From positions 23,705,681 through 23,769,680 of the forward strand of contig NC_088786.1 of assembly GCF_949628265.1 (NCBI RefSeq): 64,000 bases of DNA, in the 5' to 3' direction. Position 1 is the stretch's first letter. Every line of letters begins with the position of its first letter. A program made the position numbers and the translations under genes. Of the stretch, positions 23,601-36,751 are shown in pieces. This DNA comes from Cloeon dipterum (Eukaryota; Arthropoda; Insecta; Ephemeroptera; Baetidae). Below the pieces are notes generated by a model. That model was not told the DNA's origin. It did no database searches and saw only the letters and a list, made by a program, of their open reading frames with translations.

Positions 23601-26600
23601 CCTTGCCAACTCACAGGCCACTCAGTTCTCATCCAATAATAGCGTATCAAGTCAGGTGTGTGAATTATTTTATTATGAAAAATTGAGCACAACATTTTTT
23701 TAAGAATTATCAAATATAATAATAGTAATGTTAAACCTATTCAAAACTACAGTTAAAATGGGTTGAATTTGTTCACAAAATCACATATTACATTAATATT
23801 TTATATAATTTTTTGGTTAGGTGAGCGCTGAAGTTACTTATCATGGCATTCCACACACCAAGGACATGACTGCGATGAACATGGAGTTGATTCAGATCCT
23901 CACGCCTGCTCTTTTTTGTCAACCTGAGGTTCGGCTTAGACTTTATGAAGGTAACACAACGCACAGGCATTATTGAAAATAACTAGATCAAGAAACACAA
24001 CAATAATTTCAGGTATCCACTCTATACCCACTCAAGAAAATAGTTTGGGGCCTGTGGTAATGCACATGTTACTTAAAAACCTCGCCAAGTGCAAGGATTT
24101 AAACGGAGCAAATGTGCTTGATCTTGAGAAGTGCTACAAGGAAGGTATGGATGATGAAGTTGAGCTGGTGGAGCCGGTGGGCCACCTCGTTTTCTCCCTC
24201 GCCATGGTCCTCTGCAGCGTTGGCAATGAGCACTGCGAGTTCAACACTGCGCGAGAGATGTTTGACTTTATGCAGAGTTTGACTAACAGGATGGCCCAGC
24301 TCACCACTGCTGACCTTGGTTATGTGCGTGCTATTCACTCAATTATTCTGCCTCGTGTGTGAAATTTAAAATATATTTTTACAGCCTCAGGACAAACTGG
24401 TGTTTGAAGAGGGTGCAAAGGGGGATACTAAGGTGCTGGTGCTCACCCTTGGAATGAACTTGTGTGAAGCCGTCATTGCTTACCTGATTAGGAGCTGGGC
24501 TGACTCAAAGGAGCAGCAGGCGAAGAAGGTTGCATCTGTCTTCAACACCTACATCTCGATCAAAGCACACCTCGCGGTAGGTTCCTTGCTCCGTAAGCCT
24601 TACAGGAGTAAAATGTGCGTTTTCAGGGATGCAAGCGACAGACAAAGAAGAAAGATCCTAATCAAACTGTTGGAGGGAGTCAAATGGCAAACCCAAGGAA
24701 AAGAAGCAGGCCTGCAGCCAGCTCATCAAGCAAGGAAATTGGTGGCATGGTGTTACCGCCTGTCCTTGACCTGCCCACAATCTGCTTACTATTGCAGCTG
24801 CTCTACTGGTAAGTTTGATTTTGAAGATGGCCCTTGAGTCACTAACATGTTCTTGAACATGTTTACAAGGATGTGCTGAAGGCTTGATACCTACTTGCCT
24901 AGCACATTGAAGTTGACAGTCTAATCAAAAACTCACATTATTGTTGAAATAATGCTTCATTACCGGTCCTCTCATTAAAAACAGTGATTGTGACTGGGCC
25001 AATGCAACGCAGGCTGCCATCTTGAAAAACAAATTGGCTTTCCAAATTTGGACGCTGAATTCATTGGTGCAGGTGATGCACCACTACAAAGCTTCCAGCA
25101 GCAATGGCCTCATGGAAAAGTCTTCACCTGAATTCAACAGCTTTTGCGTGATCGGAAAGTGTGTATCTTTACTCTTATAGAGTTGGCATATTCGTAACAA
25201 ATACTTGTAGTATTCTCTTTAACTGCCTGAAAAAACTCCCAGAAATCGCCAAGGATACCCCTGATTTTGCCCTACTCCAGGTTGAAGCCCTGTCTGAGCT
25301 TGTGAACCTCTTTTTCCAAGACAACCCTCTTATGCTGGACCCATTCATCTCAACAGTTGACAGTTTGAACCAAAATAATTACTAAATGTGCTTTGGATAA
25401 TAATATCATCCCTTTGCAGATGGAAATGCGGATGAGTCTGCGGCCAACATCATCACCAAATTGATTAAGCTGGTGCCTGACATGATTGAGTTTCTTTACG
25501 AAAACGATGAAACTGAGGCCAGCTACAGTAAAATTCCCAGAGTTGTGATCACCATCGCAAGTCGTATTACAAGTCTGTTGAAAGAGACTGGTGTGGATCT
25601 GGTAATTATTTTGTAACAGTTGTCTAGAGTCAGAATATTTCAGCCTTGTTTCCACTTTACCTTTAAAACTTTTAAATGCCACAACAGCATTAATTATTAA
25701 GTACATCTTTAGCTGCTGGCCTTGTCTATCACTTCCATTTGATGGCATGCTTGAAAACTAGCCTTTTTTGATCAAATACTGTCAGTAAAATCTGGAATTA
25801 ATAACTCGTCTGTAGATTTTGAATTGGCTGCAAGAATTTGCAAAGAAGTCAGTGTGCAGCGATGAAGCCATTGTGAAAGCTCTCCTTGAACTGCTGCTAA
25901 GCGTGTTTGCGTTGAGGAGGCGCACCACTGGCGCAATGCGTGTCTTTGCCAAAGACATCAGCTTCCACCTTGATGCCATTGACAAAGTGAGAAAAATCTT
26001 ATAAGGTCCGCAATTAAAATCATGTGTTTATTTGAATCAGGAAAGAGCCCTGGCAGATGTGAATAGAGCGAGCGTCTCAATGGTGGACAAAAAGCATGTG
26101 CCAATGTTTGTGCAAGTTACCTGTGCACACCTCCGTCATCTGCTTGAAGTGGCTAATGTGCTGCTGCAGCGACTCTCTGCTGAACGCTGCCTCCAACCCT
26201 ATCAGATCAATGACCAGTGCGCCAAAAGTAATGAGAATTCACTTATACATTAATTTTACAGATACCTAAGAGATTTAATGTAGAGTTAGTATTATTGTTC
26301 ATTAATTTGCCGTGCAAGGATCAACAATCAGAATAATCAAACAGGTTTTCACGCGTGAAATGCACTTGAGGTTCTGCAAATTTTAATTTTTTTTTACAGC
26401 TATGCTTAGTTTCTAAATTTCTGTGCAAGAGAAGAGTGAATAGAATAATATAACTTCATTTATTTCAGTTATAAGCTGTGTAAATGGAAAGGAGAAAGAG
26501 CTGTGCCAATTGCTGGATTCGGTGATGAGTGTGGTGATGATGCTGCTGAATGTTGGGTTGGAAAGGGAACAGGGTGAGGCTCTGTTAAAAGACGTGTGTA

Positions 26601-27339
26601 GCATTTACCGCACCTGCAGTAGCGTTTGCAAGCACTTCTCTAAATTCTGCATCAAAGGAGATAGGCCTTACAGGCAGGCAGAGTAAGTGCACTCTCTTTT
26701 AAATCGAATCCCAGACTAAGCAGTTTATCCCAGATTTGCGTCAGTGGTTGAGCTGGCAGGAAAGACTTTGCCACCTTTAATAAGGGACTTCATCACGCAC
26801 TTGGAGGTAAGCGAGCAACCTATTGTCCCTGCGTTTGTTCTCTTTTCATAAGAAATGCTTGCAGACTGAGATGAAGAAAAAGTATAAAGCACTGGAAGGA
26901 AAGAAGAAATTCAATGCGAAGGCTGCTCAGAAAATGGTGCTAAGGGAGTCAGATTCATTTGCCAAAACCATGCTTGAATACGAGAAGTTCAGCAAGTGCG
27001 TTTTTCAACTTGCTGCCAAAGCCAAGGTGAGTTTTCTTGATAGCAAGTACCAAGCTGCTTTTGCTGTTTTGATATCAGGAAAATATACAATACTTGAGAA
27101 AATATAATTTCACTGTTTTTGCAGGACCCTGGTTTGAAGAACCAGCTCAATTTGGGACCAAGTCATGATTTTCGAATCAATTACAAGGAGGTAGTGGAGA
27201 AAATGACTCGAGGCAATGAGGTGCGTCATCTCTTCATCCCTTTACATTACCATAAGGTTCCTAATTCTTTCCTCAGCAAACTGAAAACGGCAGCGAATCT
27301 GGTGATGGTGAAGCAACTGAAGAGGATGAAGAATCATGA
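20665..27339 (+). CDS. FANCI: Fanconi anemia group I protein (FANCI)
   Basis: FANCI pairs with FANCD2 to clamp DNA at interstrand cross-links once monoubiquitinated by the FA core ligase. Exons: 20665-20757, 21143-21250, 21334-21509, 21565-21732, 21867-22090, 22249-22454, 22511-22647, 22706-22920, 23324-23655, 23821-23950, 24013-24323, 24385-24576, 24627-24808, 24985-25158, 25211-25362, 25420-25601, 25816-25986, 26041-26227, 26469-26688, 26734-26806, 26865-27026, 27125-27220, 27277-27339. These give 1317 residues; human FANCI has 1328. Family matches include REVPLAGEEL, VPPFVYQMLRLCG, the LRKAINRPLVETKLMAVHG segment, and the C-terminal EYEKFSKCVFQLAAKAK and SHDFRI. It ends with an acidic tail (EATEEDEES). 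Lys516 lies where vertebrate FANCI carries the ubiquitinated Lys523. The boundaries of exons 11 and 15 (donors at 24324 and 25363) are the least certain. AATAAA at 27455-27460 follows the stop. Confidence 0.92.
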
Positions 27340-30300
27340 AAGTCTTTAAAGAAGGTATGCCGCAAAACATGATGATAAGTTCAAATTTGGCAAATATCTG
27401 TTGTCTCCCAAAACAGTACGATACATACGTTTTTAAATGATTATAATTACACTCAATAAAATACACATTTAATTTTTCATCAAACTTTTGACTTGATATA
27501 TCATGATTCTGGTAAAATCAAATTACTGCTAAGTTAGTGTGCAATATTATGTAAATTGCAATGTATTCAGTAGAAGGCAATTTGAGTACTTTGAAAATTC
27601 ATGATAGTGTCAGAACTTTCTGACTGAATATTAAGTGACCACCTAGTATTGACTTCCTGGTTGTTTGCTATTAGGCACTTGAAATTAACTTTGTTGAAAG
27701 TTATAAAGTTCTACGTACATATTTCATTCAGGAAGGTATGTACCATTATTAAATCATTTTGCTCTTTAATTTTGTGGATTTTTGCTCCTTAGTCTGAGGC
27801 AACAATATGGCTAAAAAACGAACAATAAAAGTAATATCCAATCAAATTATTGTTATTAAAGTGAGTGGTTGATGCTCGAGTTGTATAGTGTCTGAATATG
27901 TGGCTGGGCGTTAAAAGAAATGATAAAGCGCCTTGAATTTGAGAGTCAGCACATTTGAAGGTACATACAGCCACACCTGCAGAGAGGATGACCAAGTCAG
28001 CGGATGTGGCGGCGCACTTGGATGCAATTGAAGCAGAAAACAACGCGCCCTGCTTGAAAAAGCGACATTGGCTAATGAGAAGGACAGCGTGCTTAGATTA
28101 GCGCAGGAAAAGAGCGAAGATCACTGATTTGCATGAGAGCAGCAGCATTTTGGTCCAGGTGACATGCGAAAAATGGACCCTGGAAGATATTTATTATAAA
28201 GCTATCAAACGTAAAGAAGAATTTGAAGGAAAGCGTCAAGGAGTCTGAAGGCAGTCTGCGGCTAAAGCAAATAATGAAACTGGCAGAGTTAAACAACCTG
28301 ACAGCTAAATTTGACGTAAGACTGAAGATAAAAGGTGAAACCGTGGAGAAAATTGAATCTTAGCTGCATGAAGACAGTGCGAAGCTGGAAACCGAGATTG
28401 AATTAGGTAAGCAGCAGTAGGAACTCGCAGAAAGCGAACGTTCAAAACAGGCTGTGCTGCTCCATCAGTAGTTAGAAAGCCGAGCTGCTTTGCTGGTAAA
28501 GTGGAAGTCCACTACAGAGGATACTGCTCTGCTGCAGATGCAAGCTGATAAAATGCGAGCAGAGCTAGCGAATGCGAACTGCGAAGGAAAAATTGGAAAT
28601 GACTTAAGAAGTCATTGCAAGAGCAAGAGTTCCTGCGAAATGCTCTTATAAAACAGAACAATGATTTACAGCGCAGTTTATATGATGCACTTGCAAACGG
28701 ACGAATATTAGAGGAGAGCCTGAAATAAGCTCTTTTAAAGGACACTTCTAAACTAGAGGCTCAGAATGATGGCTTGCAGGAACATTTTAGTAACGCTAGA
28801 GAAGTGCTGGAAAACACGGGAAAAAATCTCATTTAGCTGCGTAAACGCAAAATCGCAACGGGAAAGCTTGCTGAGCAATTCAGAGCAGAATAAAAGAACG
28901 TGGAAAAGAATATAAATTTTTATAAACAATTTTAAAAACCAAAAAATTTACAATCAAATCGGCATATTTTAAATTCCTAGATCGGTAAATTAAGACTAAT
29001 ATTCGCAAAGGAGAAAAGAGGAATGCAACAAGCCAGAAACACATAACTGGATTAAGTCATTTAAATGATTGACAAAACTTACTAACTATGCTTCTTTGAT
29101 AGGCATTTACTATCACCATATATATAAAATTAAATATTCTACATAGGCTATAGACAAATATATACTTTTTTCTAATTGGCCCAGTTTTAGAGGGATTATC
29201 ATTAATCAATATATATTTGTATTAAACTTTGTTTAACTTCATAAATATACAAATCTGTTTATAGACACATATATGGCACAATTTTATTATATGTTTAATT
29301 TGCGTCTGCTGACTGCTCTGTGTTTTTGTAGGATTTATATTATGCATGTAGACTGAAGTCTGACGTTTGACGTCACCATGGAATTAAAGAGCCGCGCTCA
29401 AGTAGTGCGTTTTATTCAAGCTAAAATTCTATGTTTTGTGTGTCAGTCTCGCAAGGTCAGAGACTATCGCAGAGAAGAAGGGAAATTTCACACAAACAAT
29501 ATATTTACTGACATTCTGCATTGCTGAATATTACTTCATAAAGGATCTTCAAAATTGCGATACGATTTGATCTGGGAAGGGATAATAATATGATTTACAA
29601 GGCACACGTGTTATGTGACTCACTTCATAATTATAACAGCGCAAGAGCTTTCCTAATTAGGAGATTGAGTACGAGATGGCTTGGGTCAATCGACATTGTG
29701 AAATGACATATACGAGTTAGGAAAATAATAATATTGTTATAGAATCAGCCGCGCGCCAGGAACTGATAATTATTTTATTTTTAAATCGTGTATCACACAG
29801 GTATAGCATTGTTTTCTGCAAAAAAAAAAAACGTTTCCTGCATGCTGATCTTTTGCTACAAATTAGTGGGAAGTTCTAAATTATAGGGGGTTCCCATATG
29901 AAACTGCACACAGTATACTCCTGATGAATGTAGTTTTCAGGAAAATTTAAGGAAATTAAGCTTTCTTATAAGTTTTTAAATTTATGTGGCAAAAACCAGA
30001 ATCAGTAAAAATGTCAAATAACTTTTGCAAGAAGATAAAAAAAACAGATCATGTTGGTTAAGAAAAAAACTTGAGGTCATTAAGAATAATGTAGTTTTAG
30101 ATGCCTTCTAAATATATCAGCGACATACGAAAAATAGCAAAAATAAGCATGACCTCAGCACTAACTTACTGCTTCAGCGCCGACTCTCCTGAAAGTGTGC
30201 GGGAGTAGCTGATCATCTCACCGCTGGTCCGCCGCGGAGGAGAGCGGATAAATTACCTTCATGGCTGGCTAGCAAGAAAGACTGCAGCTTTGATTGGAAG

Positions 30301-30475
30301 GGGTACGCTTGTCGGCGCGCGGAGAGAGTGCGGGAACTGGGTAGTATAGTGCCGTAGCGAGAAATCGCACACGCACAATCGTTGAGGAGCGACCACGGCG
30401 AAAAGAAGATGCATCGCTGTCTTCCTCTAGACGTTTAAGTTGCTAGCGTTTGTGGTTTCGCGTGCGTCAGAGAGC
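27340..30475. other. Intergenic region between FANCI and the first SDR gene
   Basis: Holds the FANCI 3' UTR, the coiled-coil pseudogene at 27930-28915, about 1.2 kb of AT-rich DNA, and the probable SDR promoter. A perfect CRE-type palindrome TGACGTCA lies at 29368-29375. About 30170-30470 is less AT-rich and probably contains the start site and 5' UTR of the SDR gene. Confidence 0.45.
27930..28915 (+). pseudogene. Decayed coiled-coil protein gene copy (rootletin-like?)
   Basis: The plus strand reads as long heptad-rich coiled coil, for example EKATLANEKDSVLRLAQEKS, then KLETEIELGKQQ, ELAESERSKQAVLL and LRNALIKQNNDLQRSLYDAL. It is broken by stops at about 28361, 28418, 28469, 28726, 28834 and 28891 and by at least one frameshift near 28600. 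Several stops are TAG where CAG (Gln) would fit the heptads. No introns are apparent, which suits a retrocopy, but no poly(A) tail or parent gene was identified. Composition recalls rootletin or other centriolar coiled coils; this is a guess from style, not an alignment. Confidence 0.55.
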
Positions 30476-32076
30476 ATGGACAAGATAAGATCGATTTTCG
30501 CCTCGTCCAACTCGGCTGGACAGGGAGTGGCCGCGCCAAACAAACGAGGATTAATTACAGATCTGGCCAATCGTCCAATTTTCATAACAGGTAAAATTTC
30601 TTATTTTAAAATTTTATTTTTACTTTCATTTGCCGATATGAAAAATTTGAAATTTTCTAATTAAAGCTTTTACAATTGATAAATTTAGCTTTCGTTCTAA
30701 CGAGATAAAAATCAGTTAATGAGAAATAGAGAATATTGGCCACTAGATGAATTTACAGAATGTATTAAGTTCTAAAAATATTAAGAATAGCATCTCATAA
30801 CTACGACTTGAAATATCCCTGCAAGTGAAATTCAAAGCGTCCATTTTATTTGTTTGAACACGCTGCAAAAAATATATTAGAAGTTACATACTTTTGCTGA
30901 ATACAAATCCTTGGTGGGTGTTACAGGATGCGATTCTGGCTTCGGTCAACGGCTGGCCGCGACCCTGAACGCAATGGGGGTTCCAATTTACGCCGGAGTT
31001 TTGAGCGAAAAATCGGAAGGAGCTGAGACTTTGAAAGACCTTGGATGTAAAGTCATTCAGCTCGATATCACCAAAGACGAAGATGTGGCGAAAGCTGTCG
31101 AGTTTGTGAAGCAGGACCTCGGCAGTGAGAAAAGTAATGAAAGTTAAACTATCAAAGCGGATAAAAAAATATAATTTTCAGAGCTGCATGCGCTGATGAA
31201 TAACGCTGGGATCGCGGAGGTGGGCCAGGTTGAGTGGTGTGACGTGGACGTGTTCTCCAAAGTGCTGCAAGTCAACACTTTGGGCGCGGTCAGGGTGACG
31301 CAGGCTTTGCTGCCCCTCCTGAGGTCGACGCAGGGTTCAAGAATCGTGTTCACGGCTTCTGTCGCAGGTACGCATAATTGTATTACTAACTCGCTCTCAA
31401 TCTCAATTTGCAACAGGCAGGTACACCCTGCCAGGGTTCTCGGCTTACAGCATGTCAAAGCACGCGCTGATTTCGTTCGCTGACGCCCTCAGGAAGGAGA
31501 TGAAACCGTTCAAGGTGTCCGTCCACACCATCCAGCCCACGGCATACACGTGCGCACTCACATTCAATTTTCGATATAATCTTTAAATTGCATGCACTGC
31601 AGCACGGCGCTGTGCTCAGCCGAGACGATCGACAGTTCGATGCAGGCCAAATGGAACGACACAGCCCAAGAGATCAAAGACGCCTATGGCGAGAGCTACT
31701 TTCAAGCTTTCAAAGTAACTCTTTCAGCATGCAATCCACGCAATATTTTTCTTTAAAATTTTCTTTGCACCACAGACTCTCTATTTGAAAGGCGTCAACG
31801 AGTTTTCAAGGAAAAACATAAACGAAGTTGTGGATGAAATGATTCACGCTCTCCTAAGCAAAAGTCCAAAGGTATTTTATATATCATTTTTAAATAGGAG
31901 AAGCAATATTAAATTGCGTTTTTTAACAGGTCACGTACATACCAACCTTTTCTACGAGAATGCGAGTGAGCTTGTTGACCACGATATCGACCTCATCGCA
32001 GGACAAAATTCTGTGCAAACGTGCCATACCCAATGTTCAACCCGCAGTTGTGGCGAAAGCTTGTGGAAAAATTTAA
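30476..32076 (+). CDS. SDR dehydrogenase, RDH/17beta-HSD/BDH-like (copy 1)
   Basis: Short-chain dehydrogenase, probably SDR9C-like (retinol, 17beta-hydroxysteroid or 3-hydroxybutyrate dehydrogenases); substrate unknown. Exons: 30476-30590, 30927-31133, 31182-31367, 31417-31549, 31603-31714, 31776-31871, 31930-32076; 996 nt, 331 residues. TGCDSGFG (residues 38-45) is the Rossmann nucleotide motif, NNAG is at 114-117, and the catalytic set is Ser167, Tyr180 and Lys184 (YSMSK). The intact active site predicts an enzyme. The N terminus lacks a membrane segment, unlike the downstream paralogue. The ATG at 30476 is the first in frame. AATAAA at 32194-32199 follows the stop. It lies 396 bp upstream of a paralogue on the same strand with matching intron positions. 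Confidence 0.85.
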
Positions 32077-32472
32077 GAGATTCCCATCTTTTGCGGCTTT
32101 CAACAATCAATTTCATGTACAAAAAACCATAATCAAATATTAATTTTTAACTTAACATATTTCTTATCTAAATATCCATGATTTTATCGCAAAAATAAAG
32201 TCCGTGTGTGGTCAACCTATCTCATATATTCGACCTTCAGGATTTCCTGTGTATGATAAGAAATAAAAAATATTAAGATTTTCAAATGTTAGATTTTTCA
32301 ATCAATCACAAATATCAATGCTTTGTTGGAGCTTGGGTTTAAATCTTTCTCTGATTGAGAAATTATTAGTGTCTCCTTAACTGTTCACACCATTCAAGTC
32401 GTAAAAGAACATAAGCACGCGCATCTGCGGAAAAAGTTGGTGGGGCCAGTGCAGCGTCGTTGGATAGGAACA
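32077..32472. other. Spacer between the tandem SDR genes
   Basis: AT-rich, with the copy-1 3' UTR and poly(A) signal at 32194-32199 and the presumed promoter of copy 2 in the last 200 bp. No coding exon was seen. Confidence 0.4.
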
Positions 32473-35400
32473 ATGATTTTCAACATAAATGAAGAGGCGT
32501 GCAGTAGATGCGCAGCCATGATCCAGAAACGTTTTGCGCTCTTTCTTGTCTGGTTTATCGGCACCCTGGCCGTTCTGGCCTACAGCCCCTGGGTACAGCA
32601 GCTCCTCGCCTGGCCGGCAATGGCCGTTGTGTCCGCCTATGTGGCCACCTGGGGCGTCAAACTGGCGGTCACCAAGCTGCCCAAGAAATACATCAAGGGA
32701 ATTGAGTACACGGGCATCTTTATTACAGGTTCAATTAAATTTTAAATATTGCTTCAATGGTTACTTGGAAAATGTCGTCTTACAGCTATTCTTAATACAC
32801 GTGGGATGTTTTTTACTTCTGAGGTGAAAAATATTTTATGACTCCGTTTGATCTAAATGGTTTTGATAAAATTTCAACTTATTTATTCCACGTAGAACCA
32901 AATTAAATTAAATGAAAAATGCTGATTAAGCACATCATGAGCTAAGCTAGGTTTAAAAATGGCCCAATTTTTAGCATTTTTCCGTAAGTCGGTGACATAT
33001 CTACCAAAGACATACTCGATAACAAAAACTAAAGACACGCCATTTAAAATTCTAAACATTTTATGAGGACAGTAATGAAAAGGCGCGCCAAAGGAAGCCG
33101 ATATCTGCAAAAACACTTACTGACGCGTGCAGATTAATCATTCAAGGCTCAAAGCCAGTAATGAAATTGACAAACCACTCGGAGCAGAGGAAATTTAATA
33201 ATATCTTCGTTCCCTTGTCTATATTTATCCTTTCGGCACGCGAGGCTGCAAATAGTTTATTTTAAAGAGAGGATAAACTCGATCTTATCTATCCACTCCA
33301 GCGCTAATGCACTGAATAACGCAGCATGGCAATGAATAGAACGAGAGGCCCAGCAAAAGGACATTACTTGTTTGTCAAACATATTTAAAAAATACTTTCT
33401 GCGTCAACCAAACTTCCTTTATCCTCGTTTTGTCGCCTAGATTCTGCGGTTTCTCCTGCGAAACCATTATAAGCGAGGAAGCAACACTGGGTTTCCTAGA
33501 GATAAAACATGCGCCTTTTTCACGATCAAATAGCGTTACAAGGCATTTTTTGCAGCCGCAACATTGACCATGAGCAGCTCTCCTCACTTTGAAAGACGCA
33601 GATCTCTGCTGGCATTTTAAAATAAACAACAATGAGAGGTGTGCTTGCAATTGGTGCCCGGAACGACATGATGGTCAATTGAATACGTATAATTATAAAG
33701 AGACTCACTGTCGTGCGAGGAATACTGTGCAGTTATTTCATAATTTGAGAAAATTGAAACTTTAACTAAAAAAATAAAACACAGATTTATAAAGTGGTAC
33801 TTGCTATGATCAAAGAGGTGGGGCTAAATTCCTACAAAATATCATCATCATTTTAAACGCCTCTGTATGAATTACATCATCATCCCTGAAACAAGTTCGA
33901 TAATCTGCGACGTGAAATTTTTACAGTAAACACTTGTTTCGTGACAGGCTTGAAAATCCTTGCTTGCGCGAGGAAAAAATTTATCAGCGTGGTTAGTGTT
34001 GTAGAAAATTTTCCTTCCTTGACCTGATTTCAAACTTAACCACACTGGTTTGCGACAATTTGCTGAAACATGCATTGCATGTGTTTAACTATGATTTACT
34101 GCTCATCACTTTCGTTAAAACCTTGTAGACGTCTAAAGCACTATGCAAAATACCAGCTTGAAGAAAGTTCAAAAAGAGGTCTTGCGAGCGAGTAATTTGT
34201 ATTTATTGCTTTAATGCGTGTAATTCAAGCCTTAAAAGCAGGCCGGGGTGCTTATCGTGAAAAAAATTGAATATAAACCGCTGCTGCAATCAAGCTGTAA
34301 AACTAAAAACACTAGAGAACACGAAGAGTCATTGTTGGCTCGAAATCGCACATGGAATAAATTACATTTTTTGTCCTTCATTTGTTTAATCCTAACCTTT
34401 GGGCGTATTTGCCGACGTGATGTAGTAAACGCGCTCCGAGATAAATTTGCGCGAGTGCTGGTTTCTGTAAAGACCGTGCTTCTCGCAATTTCTAATTCAA
34501 AGTCACGAGTTTAATTAACATTCCATTAGAAATAGAGGAATTGAAATTAGCAAATGCGAAGGCAAACTAGAGTTGCCGAGCAAATTCAATGAGCAGTACA
34601 TTGAGAAATTCATCTGATGATATATTGTGTGCATAAATAACGATTTTTTGTTATTTTTCCAGTTAATATCTGGAGTGGCAAGTGTAAAGAAATTTAATTT
34701 TAAATTCAGGTTGTGACTCCGGATTCGGGCTGCAACTTGCGCTGCGTCTGAACGCAATGGGGGTGGCAGTGTACGCCGGGGTGCTCAACGAAAACTCGGA
34801 GGGAGGAAAACAGTTGAAGGCCCTGAGCTGCCCGAAATTGAAAGTGGTTCCGGTAGACGTAACCTGCGACGAAGACGTCCAGCGCGCTGTCAAGTTCATC
34901 AACACTGACCTGGGCGAAAGGAGTAAGCGCCTCTTTCTTTCTCACTTGCGATTCTCGTTCACGTGAGCGTGTGTTTGCTTGCTTAGAATTGCAGGCCGTG
35001 GTGAATAACGCCGGCGTGACTGCTGTCACAGAGGTCGAATGGTGCCCCCTGGAGACGTACAGGCAGGTGCTGGAGGTCAACGCTTTGGGTCCTATCCGCG
35101 TAACCCAAGCCTTCCTGCCCTTGTTGCGCAAGGGTACTGGAAGTAGGGTGGTTGTGGTTGCCTCCCTTGCAGGTACGATCATTTTTTTTAAATAGTGCTC
35201 GTTTTAAAGGATGATTTTAACAATTGGTAAATAACGGATCAAACTTACTGAGATGTTATTCAAATAAAGTGAGAAAAGATTCGTAAATTGCAGCCAATAC
35301 ATCGTCATTAAAACTATCAGATTTAACTTTTTCATTGAGTAGTATCTAATTAACTTGAGCTAAACAATAGCGTTAAACTAAATAATAAAAAAATAACCTA

Positions 35401-36456
35401 TTTGAACTGGTCAAATTATATACGCAACGCAGAGGAAACGAGTGGTGCAAATCCATGACGGAAAAACAACAAAATTTCAAACGCCAATTTTATAATGCTG
35501 CGAACAAGCAGAGTGGTTGAACCAAGTAATGTACGAATTGATTTTAAGGTCGTTACACGTTTCCTGGCTTCACCGCGTATTCAATGTCAAAGAGCGCGGC
35601 CGTGTCTTTTGCCGATGGCCTCCGTCGCGAAATGAAAAAATGGTCTATAACCGTGCACACCATAGAGCCGACGCTCTACAAGTAAGAGAAATAAAACAAT
35701 TTAATTTCGCGGTCACGGTCTTTGGCGCAACTGACCGTCCATTTAAACCTGTTGCAGAACTCCACTGACAAAGCCGACGGTGATTCAAGGCACCATGCAG
35801 GAGCACTGGGACAGCAGCCCGGACAACGTCAAGAAAACGTACGGTGAAAAGTATTTCGCTGAGTTCAAGGAGACCATCTGCGGTCTTCTGAGCATGGCCA
35901 GAGAGCCGCAGAGGATTGCCGAGGTGATCGACGACATGGTGGACGCGGTGATTGGAGACGAGCCCAAGGTAAAGCCTCGAGTTAAATGAAAAATTGCCGA
36001 TGAAAACATTTTTCTTTCAAAGATGCGTTACGTGCCAAGTGTTGCCGCGGAATTCCGCAGTCAAGTGATCACGGCGATGCCAATGCATTTGCAGGATTTT
36101 GTGCTTGGCATGACGCAACCCAGAACACCTCCAGCTGCAGGTTTTAATTCTTTCGCTATTTTGAGACAAGGCACCGATTATCTAATATGTGCGTCACAGT
36201 TTTGAACGACGTGATGCGGATGAAGAAACAAGACGCGCTGGGCAAGACCCTCACCCGTCTACGTTCGGTGCCACACTGGTTTTATAAAGACAGGAGCAAT
36301 ATATTCCAGTTCCCTGAAGCAGCCCCCGAGAAGATAATCAGGGACGAAAAGCAAGTTGCCAAAGAGGTGGAAGAAGAAATTATCACTGATATTATAGATA
36401 GTAAAACAAGCAATGAGAATGTGGTTTCCACAGATGTTGTAGAAAATAACGAATAG
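32473..36456 (+). CDS. Membrane-anchored SDR dehydrogenase, RDH/17beta-HSD-like (copy 2)
   Basis: Tandem paralogue of the preceding SDR. Exons: 32473-32728, 34710-34922, 34987-35172, 35549-35681, 35758-35968, 36023-36140, 36200-36456; 1374 nt, 457 residues. Exon 1 encodes two hydrophobic stretches (FALFLVWFIGTLAVLAY and AMAVVSAYVATWGVKLAV), so the enzyme is probably ER- or mitochondrial-membrane anchored. Motifs: TGCDSGFG (85-92), NNAG, VVVVASLAG with the catalytic Ser, and YSMSK. The C-terminal exon adds an acidic tail (KEVEEEIITDIIDS). Exons 3 and 4 have exactly the lengths of copy 1 (186 and 133 nt). The ATG at 32473 has AACA before it; a second in-frame ATG at 32518 is possible. The first intron is 2 kb. 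Confidence 0.85.
32729..34709. other. First intron of SDR copy 2
   Basis: A 2 kb AT-rich intron. No recognisable coding exon or repeat was found on either strand. Its length, against introns under 400 bp elsewhere in the gene, makes it the likely site of regulatory elements or an alternative first exon. Confidence 0.5.
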
Positions 36457-36751
36457 CTTAAATCTACAAAAATCTGAAGGTAAAATGTTCCATCCCAACA
36501 GGTATATTTTTTCAAATTGAGTGTTGTTCACAAGTAAATCCCTTTGCTATATGCTTACACCTTAGAATTTGCTATTAAATTTGTGGAATATGTAATAACA
36601 ACATTGGTGAACGTTAAGCAATATTAAAGACAAGTTTTCAATTAAGAATATCTCTGTCGATTTTTTAATTTAACATTACAACTTACTGGGCAGACTTTAC
36701 AATGATTCTCGAGGTAAAATAATAACTTAACAATTAATAACAACAGTCAAA

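Noticed and set aside
29368-29375. TGACGTCA CRE palindrome as the SDR promoter element
   Set aside because: It is 1.1 kb from the start codon and a single 8-mer can occur by chance; noted but not called.
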